Notes: generated by a model not told the origin, from the letters alone. A stretch of DNA of 64,000 nucleotides from Neisseria lactamica (GCF_901482445.1 NZ_LR590477.1:2046001-2110000), one strand, 5' to 3'. Shown: positions 34,152 through 43,756, numbered from the stretch's first letter. Translations and numbers: made by a program.

Positions 34152-34786
34152 AAAAAATCAATGTCGCCCCCGAAAATCCGCAATACCGTATCGTCGAAAT
34201 TTTCGAGAGCCTGCAAGGCGAGGGCCGGAACACGGGTATGCCTGCCGTTTTCGTCCGCTTGGGCAAATGCAACCTCGCCTGCGGCTGGTGTGATACCGAT
34301 TATTTGACATTCGGCATGATGAGCCTGTCCGACATCTTAGGCCGTCTGAAAGCCTATGCCGCCCGCAACATCATCATCACCGGCGGCGAGCCGACCATAC
34401 AGCCGCATCTCGATACGCTGCTGGACGCGCTCAAAGCCGAAGGTTATTTCCTCTGTCTCGAAACCAACGGACTCAATCCCGCGCCGCCGCAAATCGACTA
34501 CGTCGCCACCAGCCCCAAAGCCTGCTACGCCGCCAAGTATGAAACCAACTGCATCGCCGAAGCCGACGAAGTGCGGATTGTTGCCGACGGCGATGTCCTT
34601 GCGTTTTGCGAAAATATGGAACGCAAAATCCGCGCGCGCCATTACTACCTTTCGCCCTGCGAACAAAACGGCGCAATGAACATCTACGACACCATCCGCC
34701 AAATCGGTATTTTAAACAGCCGCCCCGACGCGCCGGTGCATTGGCAGTTAAGCGTGCAGACGCACAAATGGGCGGGAATAGAGTAG
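34148..34786 (+). CDS. queE: 7-carboxy-7-deazaguanine synthase
   Basis: Radical SAM enzyme. The start at 34148 (MKKINVAPENPQYRIVEIF) gives 212 residues; the long upstream frame overlaps DUF1304. The cluster motif is CNLACGWC (CX3CX2C). ESLQGEGRNTG precedes it and TGGEPTIQ is the SAM-binding GGE motif. Completes the QueD-QueE-QueC route to preQ0. Confidence 0.96.
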   Translation: MKKINVAPENPQYRIVEIFESLQGEGRNTGMPAVFVRLGKCNLACGWCDTDYLTFGMMSLSDILGRLKAYAARNIIITGGEPTIQPHLDTLLDALKAEGYFLCLETNGLNPAPPQIDYVATSPKACYAAKYETNCIAEADEVRIVADGDVLAFCENMERKIRARHYYLSPCEQNGAMNIYDTIRQIGILNSRPDAPVHWQLSVQTHKWAGIE

Positions 34787-35019
34787 TTTATGCAGTGTAA
34801 CTCAAAGGGACGGCGTACCGTTTTGCCGATGTTTGACATACGAGAAGTGTACCGCTTCCGCGTGAAATTGCCGACATTTCCGCTGCCTAATTGGTTTGTA
34901 ACCTTACTGAATAAGATGCCGCCGTTGGGTACAAGCTCGGCTTCCTAAATTTCGATAGTCTTTTTAACCTTGCCGATACCCTTTGTCGGCGCACGCAAAT
35001 GGCAGGGTTGGGGAAAACG
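34787..35019. other. Spacer between queE and the hairpin, possible decayed coding DNA
   Basis: No intact gene. On the minus strand roughly 34800-34950 reads like protein (EAELVPNGGILFSKVTNQLG then SGNVGNFTRKR) without a start or family match. It may be a gene remnant or chance. Confidence 0.3.
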
Positions 35020-35061
35020 AAATGCCGTCTGAAACAGAATGCTGTTTCAGACGGCATTTTT
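35020..35061. terminator. Uptake-sequence hairpin between queE and tRNA-Pro
   Basis: AATGCCGTCTGAAACAG and CTGTTTCAGACGGCATT form a 17-bp stem with a short loop and T run, longer than the two uptake sequences alone. Confidence 0.85.
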
Positions 35062-35118
35062 CTGTTGCCGCCAAAAGGAAAAACCGCCCCGGCAATCGAT
35101 GCTGAGGCGGTTTGAATA

Positions 35119-35195
<77 letters not shown>

Positions 35196-35352
35196 AATTG
35201 ATTGGAACGGGATTATAACGCAAAAAGTGCGGCGTGCCTATACCGTTTTGCCTGTTTGCCGCGTATCGGGCGGATTTAAAGGACTGTGTTTGGATACAGT
35301 GCTGATAAGCATACTTATCTTCAAGTAATCCAATAGGATAACTTTCTACCTG

Positions 35353-35416
35353 ACCGAAAAAAATCATTGCCTTTCCCTGACAAACGGTTGGAATCGGCAG
35401 ATTGTTGAAACGCAGC
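35353..35416. repeat. Dispersed 60-bp repeat, copy 2
   Basis: Matches 31361-31420 (ATTGCC, then GTTGGAATCGGC, then ACGCAGCC). It lies just downstream of the nagZ stop codon. Confidence 0.65.
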
Positions 35417-35420
35417 CGGT

Positions 35421-36506
35421 TTAAAAGGACTCTCCGACTTTTACGCCGCCCGCCGTGTCCTGCGGCGAGGCAAGGCCGGCAACGAAGGCCTGTGCCTCCT
35501 GGAAATCCGCCGTCTGCATCACGGCTTGCGCGGCGGCACTGCCGAGCGTGTTGGCCATATATTGCCAACGTTGCGCCAAAGCGGGATTGTCGGGAATGCG
35601 GAAATCTTCGCGCAGTTCGTCCACAAGGTCGGGACGGTTGCAAACCAATACGATGTCGCAACCCGCTTCAAACGACAGCCGGGCGCGTTCTTTGATGCCG
35701 CCGGCCCCGCACGCGCCCTCCATAGTCAAATCGTCCGAGAAAATCACGCCTTTAAACCCGATGTCGCGGCGCAAAATTTGTTTGAGCCAGATTTCGGAAA
35801 ACCCGGCGGGCTTTGTGTCCACTTGCGGATAAACGACGTGGGCGGGCATAACCGCCGCCATACCTTCGCGGCTCATAATGCGGAAAGGGATGAGGTCGGC
35901 GGCTTCGAGTTCGTCGAGGCTGCGCCCGTCTTCGGGCAGCACCAAATGGCTGTCCCCTTCGACAAAGCCGTGTCCGGGAAAATGTTTGCCGCAGGATTTC
36001 ATACCGCCTTTTGCCAAACCTTTTTGAAGGGCGAGGGCAAGGCGGGCGACTGCTTCGGGGTTGCGGTGGAAACTGCGGTTGCCGATGACGGGGCAGTTTC
36101 CCCAGTCCAAATCTAAGACGGGGGTGAAGGACAAATCGATGTTGCAGGCGGAAAGCTCGGTTGCCAAAACCCGGCCGACTTGTCCGGCGGCGGTTTCGGC
36201 AGCAGACGCGCCGTCTTTGTCCCAAATTTGCCCTAAAACGTTCATTGCGGGCAGGCGGGTAAAGCCTTCGATAAACCGTTGCACCCTGCCGCCTTCGTGA
36301 TCGACGGCGATAATGAGTTCGGGGGTGCGGAGGGATTTGATTTCGGCGGTAAGTTCTTTGAGCTGTTCGATGTTTTGGAAGTTGCGGCGGAAGAGGATGA
36401 TGCCGCCGATTGCGGGGTCGAGCAGGCGTTGTTTTTCTTCTCCGGTCAGGCGGAAGGCGGCAATGTCGGCCATTAAGGGGCCGCGCGGAATATGGGGGAC
36501 GGTCAT
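35421..36506 (-). CDS. nagZ: Beta-N-acetylglucosaminidase NagZ
   Basis: Cytoplasmic GH3 enzyme of peptidoglycan recycling. The start at 36506 (MTVPHIPRGPLMADIAAF) gives 361 residues, the neisserial length. The N-acetyl-binding motif KHFPGHGFVEGDSH (about 175-188) carries the flexible His, and the nucleophile Asp is in IFSDDLTMEG. Earlier AVDHEGGRVQRF is conserved. Its start is next to an uptake-sequence pair. Confidence 0.95.
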   Translation of the reverse strand: MTVPHIPRGPLMADIAAFRLTGEEKQRLLDPAIGGIILFRRNFQNIEQLKELTAEIKSLRTPELIIAVDHEGGRVQRFIEGFTRLPAMNVLGQIWDKDGASAAETAAGQVGRVLATELSACNIDLSFTPVLDLDWGNCPVIGNRSFHRNPEAVARLALALQKGLAKGGMKSCGKHFPGHGFVEGDSHLVLPEDGRSLDELEAADLIPFRIMSREGMAAVMPAHVVYPQVDTKPAGFSEIWLKQILRRDIGFKGVIFSDDLTMEGACGAGGIKERARLSFEAGCDIVLVCNRPDLVDELREDFRIPDNPALAQRWQYMANTLGSAAAQAVMQTADFQEAQAFVAGLASPQDTAGGVKVGESF

Positions 36507-36526
36507 TGCGGTTTGCTCCAAAAAGC

Positions 36527-36550
36527 TTCAGACGGCATAGGCCGTCTGAA
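36527..36550 (-). terminator. Tandem inverted uptake sequences after nhaC
   Basis: TTCAGACGGCAT and GCCGTCTGAA meet with almost no spacer. The order is inside-out relative to the usual hairpin but still pairs. It lies between the nhaC-type stop and nagZ start. Confidence 0.5.
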
Positions 36551-36562
36551 CAGGGAAAGGGG

Positions 36563-38083
36563 TCAGGCGTTGGCGCGTTTTTTATCTTTCAACAGAAAAA
36601 TCAGCACCGCCAATACAATGCCTGTCGTGCCGAAGCCCAACAGCGCGGATTTTGTCAGACCCAATGCGAGGTAGCCCGATGCGGCGGCGGCGGCAACGGT
36701 TAAGGCGTAAGGCAGTTGCGAGGTAACGTGGTCGATGTGGTTGCAGCGCGCGCCGGTGGAAGACAGGATGGTCGTGTCGGAAATGGGCGAGCAGTGGTCG
36801 CCGCATACCGCCCCCGCCATTACTGCGGACATACACGGGATAATCAGCGCGGGTTCGACTTTGACTGCCATGGCGGCGGCAATCGGCAGCATAATGCCGA
36901 ACGTTCCCCAGCTTGTGCCGGTGGCAAACGCCATCACGCTGGCGAGCAGGAAGAGGATGACGGGCAGAAAGCCGGGGCGGATGCTGTCGGCAACCAGCGT
37001 GGAGAGGTAGTCGCCGGTGTGCATTTCGCCGACAACCGTACTGATGAGCCAGGCGAGGATTAAAATGGCGATTGCGCCGAACATAGATTTCGCACCCTGC
37101 CAAACGGCTTTGGGATAGTCGGCGGTTTTAATCGTGCCGAGCGTGCAGAGGACGACGGCAAGCACGCCGCAAGTGCCGCCGAATACCAGCGAAGTGTTTA
37201 CGTCCGTATTTTCAAACGCACCCAAAATGCTGAAGGTTTCGCTTGCCTGCGCGCCGGTGTAGATCATGGCGGCGACGGTGGAGGCGATTAAGGTCAAAAC
37301 GGGAATAATCAACGCGTAAACCCTGCCCGCGATGCCGTCTGAAACGGCTGTTTCATTATGGGTTTCGTTCAAGGCGGCTTGTTCGAAACGTGCCATCGAG
37401 CCGATGTCGAAGGAGAACCATGCGACGACGAATACCATAATCAGGGCAAACAGCGCGTAATAGTTCATCAGGCTCATGGCGACAAACGTCCCCATCGGCG
37501 TGTATCCGGTGATTTTGTAGGTAACGAGCAATCCGGCAAGCGTGGCGATAATCGACGCGCCCCAGCTTGAAACGGGCATCAGCACGCACATCGGCGCGGC
37601 AGTGGAGTCGAGGATGTAGGCGAGTTTGGCGCGGGAAACTTTAAACTTGTCGGTAACGGGGCGGGCAATCGCACCGACGGCGAGGCTGTGGAAATAGTCG
37701 TCGATAAAGGTTACGAACACGAGGCAGGCGGTCAGCATTTTCGCGCCGCGCCGGTTTTTAATGTGCCGTTTTGCCCAGTCGGCAAACGCCTGATTGCTGC
37801 CGGAAAGGGTCAGCAGCGAAGTAAAGATGCCCAAAAGTATCAGGAAAATCAGTATTTTGAGCTTGCCGAGTGACCATTCCCCGTCTGCCCGTACCAACCC
37901 TTCCGCCATATCTTTCAAATGAATCAGGCCGTTTGCGGGGTTGCCGCCCGTCAGGAAGGCGGTGCCGACCAAAATGCCTATGCTTAACGACAGCAATACA
38001 CGCCGGGTAACGACGGCGAGGGCCAGTGCCAAAAAAGGCGGGATAACCGAGAGAAATGAGTGTGAATAATCAATGAGCTGCAT
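36563..38083 (-). CDS. NhaC-family Na+/H+ antiporter (first of two)
   Basis: 506 residues, about eleven to twelve membrane helices. Motifs typical of the NhaC superfamily: GGNPANGL, FVTFIDDYFHSLAVGAIARPVTDKF, SWGASIIATL and AGAVCGDHCSPISDTTILSSTGA, the last holding charged ion-site residues. N-terminal VIPPFLALALAVVTRRVLLSL fits an inner-membrane carrier. Substrate not provable from sequence; amino-acid exchange also occurs in the family. Confidence 0.88.
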   Translation of the reverse strand: MQLIDYSHSFLSVIPPFLALALAVVTRRVLLSLSIGILVGTAFLTGGNPANGLIHLKDMAEGLVRADGEWSLGKLKILIFLILLGIFTSLLTLSGSNQAFADWAKRHIKNRRGAKMLTACLVFVTFIDDYFHSLAVGAIARPVTDKFKVSRAKLAYILDSTAAPMCVLMPVSSWGASIIATLAGLLVTYKITGYTPMGTFVAMSLMNYYALFALIMVFVVAWFSFDIGSMARFEQAALNETHNETAVSDGIAGRVYALIIPVLTLIASTVAAMIYTGAQASETFSILGAFENTDVNTSLVFGGTCGVLAVVLCTLGTIKTADYPKAVWQGAKSMFGAIAILILAWLISTVVGEMHTGDYLSTLVADSIRPGFLPVILFLLASVMAFATGTSWGTFGIMLPIAAAMAVKVEPALIIPCMSAVMAGAVCGDHCSPISDTTILSSTGARCNHIDHVTSQLPYALTVAAAAASGYLALGLTKSALLGFGTTGIVLAVLIFLLKDKKRANA

Positions 38084-38280
38084 AATGTGCGAGGTATAAG
38101 TGTCCGGATGGCGGTTTTTGTCCGCAACGGTTCGGGTTGGTCGGCAAAACGGGCGGAAGTATTTTTTTGTATTTTCAAATACTGATTTGAAATCAAAGGA
38201 TTGATTTCTTTAAAATGCCCGTCGGCGGGTGCAGGCGGGCATTTTACCATTTAAAGGACATTTCGGGCGGATTATGCGGT

Positions 38281-39780
38281 TTACGGCAGGGTCAGTGCAA
38301 TGAACAAAGTGCCGCCCCGGCGCATAACCAAAAGGGGGATGTTTTTACCCGCCCTGTCCAGCGCATTGCGGAAACCGTCTTCGTCATTGACGGGGTTTTG
38401 CCCGACGGCGAGGATTTCGTCGCCGCGCCGCAGGCCCGCGCGTTGTGCCGCCCCCGAAACCTGCACGACGACCAGCCGTCCGCCGTTGCCGTCTGTATCG
38501 GTTTGGAGGGTAATGCCGGCAGATTCGACCGAGAACGTGCCGGATTGGTGTTCGGCATAAGGGGCTTTGTCCGGCTCGGACGAGGAACCGGTTTGTTCGG
38601 AAGCATTGCCCAGTTTGACGGTAACGGTAATTTCCTTGCCTTTGCGCCATACGCCGAGGCTGACTTCTTTTCCCGGTGTAATGGCGCCGACCATAACGGG
38701 AAGATCGCCGGAAGAACGTATTTCTCCGCCGTCGAGGCTGAGGACGATGTCGCCTGCCTGCAGGCCGGAGCGTTCTGCGGGGCTGCCGGGCAGGACTTTG
38801 GCAATCAGTGCGCCGCCGGCTTTATCCAGACCGAAGGACTGTGCCAAACCGTAGGATACTTCCTGAATAATCACGCCCAGTTGCCCGCGTCGGACTTTGC
38901 CGGTGTTTTTCAGTTGTTCGGCGACATTCATGGCAACGTCAATCGGGATGGCGAAGGAAATGCCCATAAATCCGCCGCTGCGGCTGTATATTTGCGAATT
39001 GATGCCGACGACCTGTCCTTTTAAGTTGAACAGCGGGCCGCCGGAGTTGCCCGGATTGATGGCGACATCGGTTTGGATGAAGGGTGTATAGCTTTCATTG
39101 GGCAGGCTTCTGCCTTTGGCGGAGACGATGCCGGCGGTAACGCTGTTGTCGAAGCCGAAGGGCGCACCGATGGCGGCGACCCATTCGCCCGGTTTCAAAT
39201 CTTTGGGATTGCCGATTTTGACGACGGGAAGGTCTTTTGTTGCGTCTATTTTTAACAGCGCCACGTCGGATTGGACATCCGAGCCGACGAGTTTGGCGGT
39301 ATATTCGCGTTTGTCGTTGAGCAGGACTTTGATGCTGCCCATACCGGCAACGACGTGGGTATTGGTCAGGATGTAGCCGTCTTTGCTGATGATGAAGCCG
39401 GAGCCGAAGTTTAATCCGCCGTCGTCTGCTTCTTCTTGGGGGATTTCGGGCATATTCGGGACGAGGCGTTTGAAAAATTCGTAGAAGGGATCGTTGTCGG
39501 CAATCGGGTCGGAATCGTTTTCGGTATTGCGCCCGCCGTTTTCGGTACTTGGGGCGGGGGCCGCCTGAATGTTGACGACTGCCGGACCTTCGCTTTGAAC
39601 CAGTTGGGCAAAGTCGGGCAGCAGCATGCTGACGCTGCCGTCGTCTTTGGTGTGTTCGATGCGTTCTACGAAGGATGCTTCTTTTTTGTCCGCACCGAAA
39701 AAGCTGCCTGCCTTGTCGCAGCCTGCCAGCGCGGCGGCGCACAGGGTTGCCAAAGCGAAGTATTTGTATTTTTTGAACAC
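38281..39780 (-). CDS. DegP/MucD-type serine protease, predicted lipoprotein
   Basis: 499 residues. The start is a GTG at 39780 behind AAAGGA. The lipobox ALAGC (Cys20) suggests membrane anchoring, unlike E. coli DegP. The trypsin-like triad is in TNTHVVAGMG (His), SDVALLKIDA (Asp) and NPGNSGGPLFNLKG (Ser). Two PDZ domains follow (about 290-385 and 410-495). Envelope quality control. No operon partner. Confidence 0.93.
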   Translation of the reverse strand: MFKKYKYFALATLCAAALAGCDKAGSFFGADKKEASFVERIEHTKDDGSVSMLLPDFAQLVQSEGPAVVNIQAAPAPSTENGGRNTENDSDPIADNDPFYEFFKRLVPNMPEIPQEEADDGGLNFGSGFIISKDGYILTNTHVVAGMGSIKVLLNDKREYTAKLVGSDVQSDVALLKIDATKDLPVVKIGNPKDLKPGEWVAAIGAPFGFDNSVTAGIVSAKGRSLPNESYTPFIQTDVAINPGNSGGPLFNLKGQVVGINSQIYSRSGGFMGISFAIPIDVAMNVAEQLKNTGKVRRGQLGVIIQEVSYGLAQSFGLDKAGGALIAKVLPGSPAERSGLQAGDIVLSLDGGEIRSSGDLPVMVGAITPGKEVSLGVWRKGKEITVTVKLGNASEQTGSSSEPDKAPYAEHQSGTFSVESAGITLQTDTDGNGGRLVVVQVSGAAQRAGLRRGDEILAVGQNPVNDEDGFRNALDRAGKNIPLLVMRRGGTLFIALTLP

Positions 39781-39814
39781 GTTTTGTCCTTTGTTTGGTG
39801 CCGATACCGGCTTT

Positions 39815-39854
39815 AATGCCGTCTGAAACGCATTTTGTCGGCTTCAGACGGCAT
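39815..39854. terminator. Uptake-sequence hairpin upstream of the protease gene
   Basis: Inverted ATGCCGTCTGAA copies around a 15-base loop, in the spacer between nth and the protease gene; may end nth only if read on the far strand, so its main role may be uptake. Confidence 0.5.
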
Positions 39855-39917
39855 AGGTTGAAATTTTACAATGTCCGTCCGAATTTTCAAGCGTTTCATT
39901 TTGAAGGGCGGCGGCGG

Positions 39918-40547
39918 TCAGGCTTTGGCGGGATATTCGCACAAATCGTTGATGATGCAGGTTTGGCATTGCGGTTTGAGCGCCTTGCAGGTGTAGCGTC
40001 CGTGCAAAATCAGCCAGTGGTGCGCGTCCATCAGAAATTCTTTGGGGATGAAGCGCATCAGTTTGTCTTCGACTTCGCGCACGTCTTTCCCCGGCGCGAT
40101 TTTGGTTCGGTTGGACACTCGGAAAATATGCGTATCGACTGCCATAACGGGATGTCCGAACGCCGTGTTCAATACCACGTTTGCCGTTTTGCGCCCCACG
40201 CCCGGCAAGGATTCCAAAGCCTCGCGGTCTTCCGGCACTTCGCCCTTGTATTTTTCCAGCAGGATGCGGCAGGTCTGCATAATGTGTTTGGATTTGGTTT
40301 TATACAACCCGATGGTTTTCGTGTATTCCATCACGCCGTCCAGACCCAAATCCAGCATCGCTTGCGGCGTATCGGCAATCGGAAACAGCTTCGCCGTCGC
40401 CTTGTTTACGCCGACATCGGTCGCCTGCGCCGAAAGCAGAACGGCGATTAAAAGCTCGAAAGGGGAGTTGAAATTCAGCTCGGTGGTCGGATGGGGGTTG
40501 GCGGCGCGGAAGCGTTCGAAAATTTCTTGGCGGATTTGTCTGTTCAT
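39918..40547 (-). CDS. nth: Endonuclease III
   Basis: Base-excision glycosylase/AP lyase for oxidised pyrimidines. Start at 40547 (MNRQIRQEIFERF), 209 residues. The helix-hairpin-helix LPGVGRKTANVVLN contains the catalytic Lys, and Asp is in VDTHIFRVSNR. The 4Fe-4S ligands are in CKALKPQCQTCIINDLC (CX6CX2CX5C). All key residues are present. Confidence 0.96.
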   Translation of the reverse strand: MNRQIRQEIFERFRAANPHPTTELNFNSPFELLIAVLLSAQATDVGVNKATAKLFPIADTPQAMLDLGLDGVMEYTKTIGLYKTKSKHIMQTCRILLEKYKGEVPEDREALESLPGVGRKTANVVLNTAFGHPVMAVDTHIFRVSNRTKIAPGKDVREVEDKLMRFIPKEFLMDAHHWLILHGRYTCKALKPQCQTCIINDLCEYPAKA

Positions 40548-40592
40548 TTTTTTATACGGTAGGTTTGTGTGTCCGGCATTATAACGCACGGT

Positions 40593-41006
40593 TCAGGCGG
40601 CGTAATATTGCATTCCCCACAGGATAAAGGCGTAACGCGCCATCTTGCCGGCTATCAGCATCAGCCCGCTTGTCCACGGGTTCAGACGCAGCCAGCCGGC
40701 GGCAAGCGGTAGTGCGTCGCCGACGATGGGCAGCCATGCAAACGCAAGCAGCCATACGCCGTAACGCTCCATTATCCTGATTGTTTTTTCAGACGGCATT
40801 TTTCGGGAGGGCAGCAAACGCCCCATCCAATAGGAAACCATACTGCCCAATCCGTTGGCAAGGCCGGCGCACAGCAACGCGCCGTATGCGTGTTCGGGAA
40901 AACGGCGGACGAACAGGACAAAGGCGGCTTCGGACGTGCCGGGCAGGAGGGTGGCGGAAGTGAAGGCGGAAAAAGCGAGCGCGGCGTAGGCGTAGGCGGG
41001 CATCAT
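40593..41006 (-). CDS. YqaA-like (DedA/VTT family) small membrane protein
   Basis: About 137 residues from the ATG at 41006 (MMPAYAYAALAFSAF); 41039 is an alternative. Three to four membrane helices. The motif SATLLPGTSEAAFV and later GLGSMVSYWMGRLLP match YqaA. An uptake sequence at 40789-40800 encodes KMPSEK in the loop. Ends LWGMQYYAA. Function unknown, likely membrane homeostasis. Confidence 0.85.
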   Translation of the reverse strand: MMPAYAYAALAFSAFTSATLLPGTSEAAFVLFVRRFPEHAYGALLCAGLANGLGSMVSYWMGRLLPSRKMPSEKTIRIMERYGVWLLAFAWLPIVGDALPLAAGWLRLNPWTSGLMLIAGKMARYAFILWGMQYYAA

Positions 41007-41052
41007 TGCAAACAGTCTCAAACAGGCAAAAATCGGCAACGGATTGTACGGT

Positions 41053-41207
41053 ATTAGTGGATTAACAAAAACCAGTACGGCGTTACCTCGCCTTAGCTCA
41101 AAGAGAACGATTCTCTAAGGTGCTGAAGCACCAAGTGAATCGGTTCCGTACTATTTGTACTGTCTGCGGCTTTGTTGCCTTGTCCTGATTTTTGTTAATC
41201 CACTATA
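41053..41207. repeat. Correia element (long form, about 155 bp)
   Basis: One end is degenerate (TATTAGTGGATTAACAAAAA), the other is TTTTTGTTAATCCACTATA. The internal block CAAAGAGAACGATTCTCT with GGTGCTGAAGCACC marks the long form that carries an IHF site. It lies about 50 bp upstream of the YqaA-like start. The rest of 41208-41409 is AT-rich with no gene. Confidence 0.92.
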
Positions 41208-41409
41208 CTTCAATCCATAAAAGTCTTATATGCCAACAAACAAAAAAATAAAAAATTATATTTCAAAAAAATTAATTTAAATTGAGAAAATTGCTGTTTT
41301 GTTTCTGTCCGACTTTTGTAAAACGCTAAAATGCCGTCTGAAAACGTCGGGCGGATTCGGTATGGTGTGTTAGAATCCGTTAACTTTATATCAAATCGGG
41401 CAAAGAATC

Positions 41410-42789
41410 ATGTTTGCTTTCAAATCCTTACTCGATATGCCGCGCGGTGAGGCACTTGCCGTCGTCGTCGCTCTGATTGCCGCGATGGGCTATACCATCA
41501 TTTCATTGGAGTGGCTGCCGCATATGTCCATTATTGCCGCCATCGTCGTGCTGATTTTGTACGGCTTGGCGCGCGGTTTGAAATACAACGATATGCAGCA
41601 GGGCATGATAGGCGCGTTGAATCAGGGTATGGGCGCGATTTACCTGTTTTTCTTCATCGGGCTGATGGTCAGCGCGCTGATGATGAGCGGCGCGATTCCG
41701 ACGCTGATGTATTACGGTTTCGGACTGATTTCCCCGACTTATTTTTATTTTTCCGCTTTCGCGCTGTGTTCCGTCATCGGCGTATCCATCGGCAGCAGCC
41801 TGACCACCTGCGCCACTGTCGGCGTTGCCTTTATGGGGATGGCGGCGGCGTTTCAGGCCGATATGGCGATGACGGCAGGCGCGATTGTTTCGGGTGCGTT
41901 TTTCGGCGACAAAATGTCCCCGCTTTCCGATACGACGGGCATTTCCGCGTCTATCGTCGGCATCGATTTGTTTGAGCACATTAAAAACATGATGTACACC
42001 ACCATCCCCGCGTGGCTCATCAGCGCGGCACTGATGCTTTGGCTTTTGCCGAATGTCGCCGCGCAGGATTTGAACAGCGTCGAATCCTTCCGCAGCCAGC
42101 TTGAAGCCACGGGATTGGTGCACGGCTATTCGCTGATTCCGTTTGCACTGTTGGTCGTTTTGGCATTGATGCGCGTCAATGCCGTGGTCGCCATGCTCTT
42201 TACCGTCATGGTTGCCGTTGCCGTAACGTATCTGCACAGCACGCCCGATCTGCGTCAGCTCGGCGCTTGGTTTTACGGCGGTTACAAACTTGAAGGCGAA
42301 GCGTTTAAAGACATTGCCAAACTCATTTCGCGCGGCGGCTTGGAGAGTATGTTCTTCACGCAAACCATCGTTATCCTCGGGATGAGTTTGGGCGGGCTGT
42401 TGTTTGCACTGGGCGCGATTCCTTCCCTGCTGGATGCCGTCCGCAGCTTTTTGACGAATGCCGGGCGTGCCACATTCAGCGTTGCTATGACTTCGGTCGG
42501 GGTTAATTTCCTGATCGGTGAACAATATTTGAGTATTTTGTTGTCGGGTGAAACGTTCAAACCCGTTTACGACAAACTCGGCCTGCATTCGCGCAACCTG
42601 TCTCGGACGCTGGAAGATGCGGGGACGGTGATTAACCCTCTCGTACCGTGGAGCGTATGCGGCGTGTTCATCAGCCACGCGCTGGGCGTGCCGGTTTGGG
42701 AATATCTGCCGTATGCCTTTTTCTGCTATTTGAGTTTGGCTTTGACCCTGTTATTCGGTTGGACGGGGCTGACTTTGAGCAAAAAATAA
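41410..42789 (+). CDS. NhaC-family Na+/H+ antiporter (second of two)
   Basis: 459 residues, about eleven helices. It shows the family features GTTYSSAS-like SSLTTCATVGVAF, SGAFFGDKMSPLSDTTGISASI (ion site with Asp) and VNPLVPW-like TVINPLVPWSVCG. It is clearly a different branch from the 36563 gene, nearer classical Bacillus NhaC. Monocistronic, with a CREE upstream and a hairpin downstream. Confidence 0.9.
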   Translation: MFAFKSLLDMPRGEALAVVVALIAAMGYTIISLEWLPHMSIIAAIVVLILYGLARGLKYNDMQQGMIGALNQGMGAIYLFFFIGLMVSALMMSGAIPTLMYYGFGLISPTYFYFSAFALCSVIGVSIGSSLTTCATVGVAFMGMAAAFQADMAMTAGAIVSGAFFGDKMSPLSDTTGISASIVGIDLFEHIKNMMYTTIPAWLISAALMLWLLPNVAAQDLNSVESFRSQLEATGLVHGYSLIPFALLVVLALMRVNAVVAMLFTVMVAVAVTYLHSTPDLRQLGAWFYGGYKLEGEAFKDIAKLISRGGLESMFFTQTIVILGMSLGGLLFALGAIPSLLDAVRSFLTNAGRATFSVAMTSVGVNFLIGEQYLSILLSGETFKPVYDKLGLHSRNLSRTLEDAGTVINPLVPWSVCGVFISHALGVPVWEYLPYAFFCYLSLALTLLFGWTGLTLSKK

Positions 42790-42800
42790 GCGGATAAGCG

Positions 42801-42842
42801 AAATGCCGTCTGAAACTTGCAACGGTTTCAGACGGCATTTTT
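42801..42842. terminator. Uptake-sequence hairpin after the second nhaC
   Basis: AAATGCCGTCTGAAAC and GTTTCAGACGGCATTT pair around TTGCAAC-type loop, with a T run. Confidence 0.85.
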
Positions 42843-42930
42843 ATGTTTGGCGGATGGGGCGGGTTGAAACAGAAAACGCCCGTACCGTCATTCTAAACTG
42901 TGCAGAAACGGCGGTGCAGGCAGACTATGC

Positions 42931-43755
42931 TTACTTCACGCGTGTTGCCATCAGCGTGTGCAGGCGGCGGTTGTCGGCGCGGGCGACGGTGAACTGCAAA
43001 CCGCCGATAAGGACTTTTTCGCCGCGCACGGGCAGGTGTCCCAATTCCTGAATAACCAGGCCGCCGATGGTGTCGGCTTCTTCGCTGCTGTATTCTGTGC
43101 CGAAGAAAGTATTGATGTCTTCGATTTCGGTAGCCGCGTGGATGCGCCAGCGTTCGGAAGAAACGGCGTGGATGTTGTCCGCGCTGTCGTCTTCGTCAAA
43201 CTCGTCTTCGATGTCGCCGACGATTTGCTCGATGATGTCTTCAAAGGTGACCAAGCCGGATGTTCCGCCGTATTCGTCGATGACAATAGCCATATGGTTG
43301 CGCTGCTCGCGGAACTCTTTTAAAAGGGCGGTCAGCGATTTGCCTTCGGGGACGAAGACGGCAGGGCGCAATATCGATTTGAGGTGGAACTGCTCGGGGT
43401 TGAACATATATTTGAGCAGGTCTTTGGCGTGCAAAATGCCCAAAACTTCGTCTTTGTCTTCGCCGATGACGGGGAAGCGCGAATGGGCGGTATCGATAAC
43501 GTAGGCGGTGATGCGTTCGATGCTGTCGTTTTCTTTTAAAACGTTCATACGGCTGCGCGTAATCATCGCGTCGCGTACTTCCAAATCGGAAAAATCGAGG
43601 ACTTTTTCCAATCTTAAAAGCGTATCCGCATCAAAAACTTCCTGCTCGTGCGCCTGCCGAAGCAGGTTTAATACGTCTTCGGCGGAATCGGGTTCGCGGG
43701 CGAGTCGGGCAATCAGGCGTTCAAAAAAATTCGTTTTCGGTTGTGCGCCGTCCAT
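42931..43755 (-). CDS. corC: CorC/HlyC-type protein with CBS domains
   Basis: 274 residues, soluble. Two CBS domains (IERITAYVIDTAHSRFPVIGEDKDEVLGILHAKDLL and ILRPAVFVPEGKSLTALLKEFREQRNHMAIVIDEYGGTSGLVT, in order) are followed by a CorC_HlyC domain (TIGGLVIQELGHLPVRGEKVLIGGLQFTVARAD). Linked to magnesium/cobalt efflux. It starts 1 bp after the ybeY stop, a conserved pair. Confidence 0.93.
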   Translation of the reverse strand: MDGAQPKTNFFERLIARLAREPDSAEDVLNLLRQAHEQEVFDADTLLRLEKVLDFSDLEVRDAMITRSRMNVLKENDSIERITAYVIDTAHSRFPVIGEDKDEVLGILHAKDLLKYMFNPEQFHLKSILRPAVFVPEGKSLTALLKEFREQRNHMAIVIDEYGGTSGLVTFEDIIEQIVGDIEDEFDEDDSADNIHAVSSERWRIHAATEIEDINTFFGTEYSSEEADTIGGLVIQELGHLPVRGEKVLIGGLQFTVARADNRRLHTLMATRVK

Positions 43756-43756
43756 T

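Noticed and set aside
36527..36550. Every uptake sequence as a separate feature
   Set aside because: There are dozens of single copies, many inside genes. Only inverted pairs in spacers were listed because these add a likely terminator role.
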